From the NCBI RefSeq assembly GCF_014905095.1, contig NZ_CP041165.1:1116001-1180000 (forward strand): DNA of 64,000 nucleotides, given 5' to 3'. Shown here one piece after another: positions 61,840-64,000 of the stretch. The notes beneath the pieces are model-generated. The model was not told where the DNA came from and ran no database searches. It saw only the letters and a program-made list of their open reading frames with translations. The stretch comes from Sulfurimonas marina (lineage in GTDB: Bacteria > Campylobacterota > Campylobacteria > Campylobacterales > Sulfurimonadaceae). Every line of letters starts with the position of its first letter. Position 1 is the stretch's first letter. A program made the position numbers and the translations under genes.

Positions 61840-64000
61840 CTATTTTTTCTTCATAGCTCTGTTGATGATTTTTTTGAGTTCCTCACCGTCGATCACCTCT
61901 TTTTTGATCAGTCTTTTTGCAACCGCTTCAATAGCAGGCCATAAGCGTTTAACCTCTCTTTGGGTTTTGTGTTTTGCCTCTTCGATCCAGGCAATCATAC
62001 GCTCCTCTATTCGTCTTGAGAAAAGTTTTCGATCGTAAGCTGATTCCACGCCGCTTACATTGAGGTATCCGATCTCATCATCCATCCCAAAAAGAGCAAC
62101 TGCGGCATACACCTGCATACTGGCAACTTCAAGGTCGTTGATAGCTCCAGTCTCCATCCCCTCTTCTCCAAACTTCTCCATTTTTGCTATACGTCCGGCT
62201 AAAAGGACACACACATCGTTAAAAAGTTCCTCTTTTGAAGTAGCATCGACATAGTCATCGTTATGGTACGATACAAACCCCAAAGTCTCGCTTCTTGGAG
62301 CTACCGTTACCTGCTCTATTTTAATATCGGGCAGTAAGAAGAAAGAGAGCACTGCATGTCCCGCTTCATGGTACGCAGTTTTTGCCATTGACTTCTCGAT
62401 ATCCCGGATCTGTTTGTTCTCTAATTTAGCTCCATATTTTATAATATTAATTTGCTCTAATAAGATCTCTTCTGTAAGTTCTTTAAGCCCTTTTCGTGCG
62501 GCTTGCAGGGCTGCTTCTTGCCCTATACGTTGCAGTTCGTTTCCGCTGAGACCTGAAATGTAGCGAACAACTTTCTCCACATCTATCTTTTTGTCATGCG
62601 GTTTTTTGAGTACCTCCTCTATGAAAAAGCGTCTTGCTTCCATATCAAGCTTCGGTACCTCTATCCGGATATCTATACGTCCCGCTTTACTAAGTTCTTC
62701 AGGAATATTTTCAACATTGCTAAGTGTTGCTATTGTAAACACAGGAGATTCAAAACTCCCGTTTAAAACATCTAGCTCCTCTTCAACAGGATGGGTACTC
62801 ATAAGAGAGATTACACCGCTCATCACTCCCGGTGTGTCTATATCTTCTAAAAGTACGATTGCAGGAGCTGCAGCAAATGCCTGTGCATATGCTTTATGAA
62901 TTTTCGCTGCATCAAAAAGTTCCGCACCGCTTACAACAATGTAGGGCATATCGCTCTCGTTAGCAAAAGCACGTGCCAAAAGCTTTTTTCCCATACCATG
63001 AGGACCGTATAAGAACATCCCCTTAGGCGGTGTCATATCGAACTGTTTTAGACGATCCGGCTCTTTTAAAAGAGCAAGTACCTCTTTAAGCTCATCTTTC
63101 ACCCGCTGTTGTCCCGCAACATCTGAGAACTTAATATCTGAAACATGTAGAGCATCGGGAGTTAAGATGGAGAGCTTCTCTTTTGCGTAAAAAGCGTTTT
63201 TGATCTTACACGTTACACTTTTATTCTCTTGTGTAATTTCCCAATCAAGAGTGATGCGCATATGTTGTTGAGAGATCTTTTTAATGAAAAGGTGCTGCTC
63301 TTTAAGCACATTGTTTACAAACTCCATTGCTTCATCTAAAACATCAAAATGGATCCCTTCAAGCTCAGGTGTTACTTTGAGAGCTTCATATACCTGTGTA
63401 AATATAAGCTCCGGTATTTTTTGAATAATATGTCTAGCATTTATGTAAGGTGAGAGTGAGAGTGTCAGCAATGATGCAAACTTGTCAAAGTTTGAGTACT
63501 CGATCTCCATTTTTGAATCTTTTGCAAAGTGCTGTGACATCTCATGAATCGTTCTTGCAGCTATCTTGATAAGTGCTGAGAGAGAAAGACGGTTAAACGG
63601 GATAACAGTATACTCATTTAAAAGTGAAAGCAGCTTTTTATCAAAAGCCTCCTCTTTCATACCGTTTACCATTACATACTCTTGGGCAAGCTTCTCCATA
63701 AGGTAAGTGTGTGCTTGAAGCCTATCTGTTTTTAGAAGCTCTTTAAAGTCTTGTCTCTGTACAATTGAGCCAAGCTTTGTAGTTGTCATAATAACAACAA
63801 CCTGAGAGAAATCAATTTCATTTACCTCATTACCGCCAAAGAGCGAGTACAAAGCCAGCTGTGTTTGAAAATCCCCTTTTTCTATATCTTCAAAGATCAA
63901 TATAGATTTTGGATTTTCTCTGACAAATTCAACTACTTCGGAAGAGATAGATGGCAGGGAAAACTGCTCCATTCCCATAGAGACATTACCGCTGTATTGT
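61840..64000 (-). CDS. ClpB-like AAA module fused to FtsH-type protease (5' end outside window)
   Basis: The frame is open to the window edge, so the first ATG at 63978 is not necessarily the start. Numbering from that Met, residues 1-145 resemble a ClpA/B second AAA domain (S-I-L-I-F-E-D-I-E-K, V-V-V-I-M-T-T-T-K-L-G-S). Residues 284-500 are an FtsH-type AAA domain, and 530-712 an M41 zinc protease with H537-E-A-G-H541 and third ligand D615 in A-I-N-D-L-E. In the FtsH-type domain, Walker A is G-P-H-G-M-G-K-K (Ser/Thr replaced by Lys), Walker B L-L-E-D-I-D, and the SRH reads A-G-R-I-D-I-R. No FtsH membrane segments are seen in the visible part. I infer a second, specialised FtsH-like protein with an intact protease site and reduced ATPase. 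Confidence 0.82.
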   Translation of the reverse strand, partial: QYSGNVSMGMEQFSLPSISSEVVEFVRENPKSILIFEDIEKGDFQTQLALYSLFGGNEVNEIDFSQVVVIMTTTKLGSIVQRQDFKELLKTDRLQAHTYLMEKLAQEYVMVNGMKEEAFDKKLLSLLNEYTVIPFNRLSLSALIKIAARTIHEMSQHFAKDSKMEIEYSNFDKFASLLTLSLSPYINARHIIQKIPELIFTQVYEALKVTPELEGIHFDVLDEAMEFVNNVLKEQHLFIKKISQQHMRITLDWEITQENKSVTCKIKNAFYAKEKLSILTPDALHVSDIKFSDVAGQQRVKDELKEVLALLKEPDRLKQFDMTPPKGMFLYGPHGMGKKLLARAFANESDMPYIVVSGAELFDAAKIHKAYAQAFAAAPAIVLLEDIDTPGVMSGVISLMSTHPVEEELDVLNGSFESPVFTIATLSNVENIPEELSKAGRIDIRIEVPKLDMEARRFFIEEVLKKPHDKKIDVEKVVRYISGLSGNELQRIGQEAALQAARKGLKELTEEILLEQINIIKYGAKLENKQIRDIEKSMAKTAYHEAGHAVLSFFLLPDIKIEQVTVAPRSETLGFVSYHNDDYVDATSKEELFNDVCVLLAGRIAKMEKFGEEGMETGAINDLEVASMQVYAAVALFGMDDEIGYLNVSGVESAYDRKLFSRRIEERMIAWIEEAKHKTQREVKRLWPAIEAVAKRLIKKEVIDGEELKKIINRAMKKK

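Overview
This window is a chromosomal segment from a low-GC member of the Campylobacterota (former Epsilonproteobacteria), most like Sulfurimonas or a close relative. The evidence is a four-subunit oorDABC 2-oxoglutarate oxidoreductase, a monomeric isocitrate dehydrogenase, an AcnB aconitase, the operon hisB-kdsC-lptC-lptA-engB, a long FlgL behind a sigma-54 promoter, and a GluRS2-type glutamyl-tRNA synthetase homologue of the kind known from Helicobacter. The genus is an inference; no rRNA is present.

Layout: 1-5262 (+) holds the end of hisB, LPS genes (kdsC, lptC, lptA), engB, a doubly frameshifted acetyltransferase, an MreD-like protein and the PBP2 gene mrdA. 5266-6812 (-) has a Ca2+/Na+ antiporter, ybeY and a small motility-type protein. 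6896-8078 (+) has queC and a YgjP-type metalloprotein. 8080-15000 (-) is a compact run mobB-fbp-small protein-metG-MurF-like protein-TRAP binding protein-glycoside-hydrolase-like protein. 15066-20400 holds a lipoprotein, yggT, a GluRS2-like gene that has lost its catalytic motifs, a two-gene AT-rich insert that looks like integron cassettes, and ribokinase. 20494-24000 has glnS with a C-terminal YqeY domain, tRNA-Glu and a receiver/ribbon-helix-helix regulator. 24040-28655 (+) is a copper detoxification operon. 28662-30767 has a SHOCT protein, a lipoprotein, the RNase P RNA gene and a TetR regulator behind four evenly spaced operators.

30850-40733 (-) carries icd, mdh, fumC, sucCD and oorDABC in a row, with acnB at 49342-51888. 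These enzymes cover the isocitrate-to-malate part of the TCA cycle and could run reductively for CO2 fixation; ATP-citrate lyase, pyruvate oxidoreductase and fumarate reductase are not in the window. 40856-49307 is envelope biology: mltG overlapping head-to-head with a giant AsmA/YhdP-like gene, a LolC/E permease, secA and lolA. 52000-57182 (-) has flgL, ftsK and two small proteins. The right end has tRNA-Leu, a SpoU methyltransferase, tex, an ICMT-like methyltransferase, a fructosamine-kinase-like protein and an FtsH-type protease fused to a ClpB-like AAA module, cut by the window edge.

Points most worth following: (1) the insert at 17394-19533, where a DUF4365 PD-(D/E)XK-like protein and a protein with a HEPN-type R-N-x3-H motif are each followed by the same 19-bp attC-like half-site, suggesting a small integrase-less cassette array with possible defence cargo; (2) an intact but apparently catalytically dead GluRS2 homologue close to a GlnRS-YqeY gene, as expected if direct Gln-tRNA charging replaced the indirect route; (3) the ClpB-FtsH chimera with altered Walker motifs and an intact protease site; (4) four TetR operators at an exact 32-bp spacing between rnpB and tetR.
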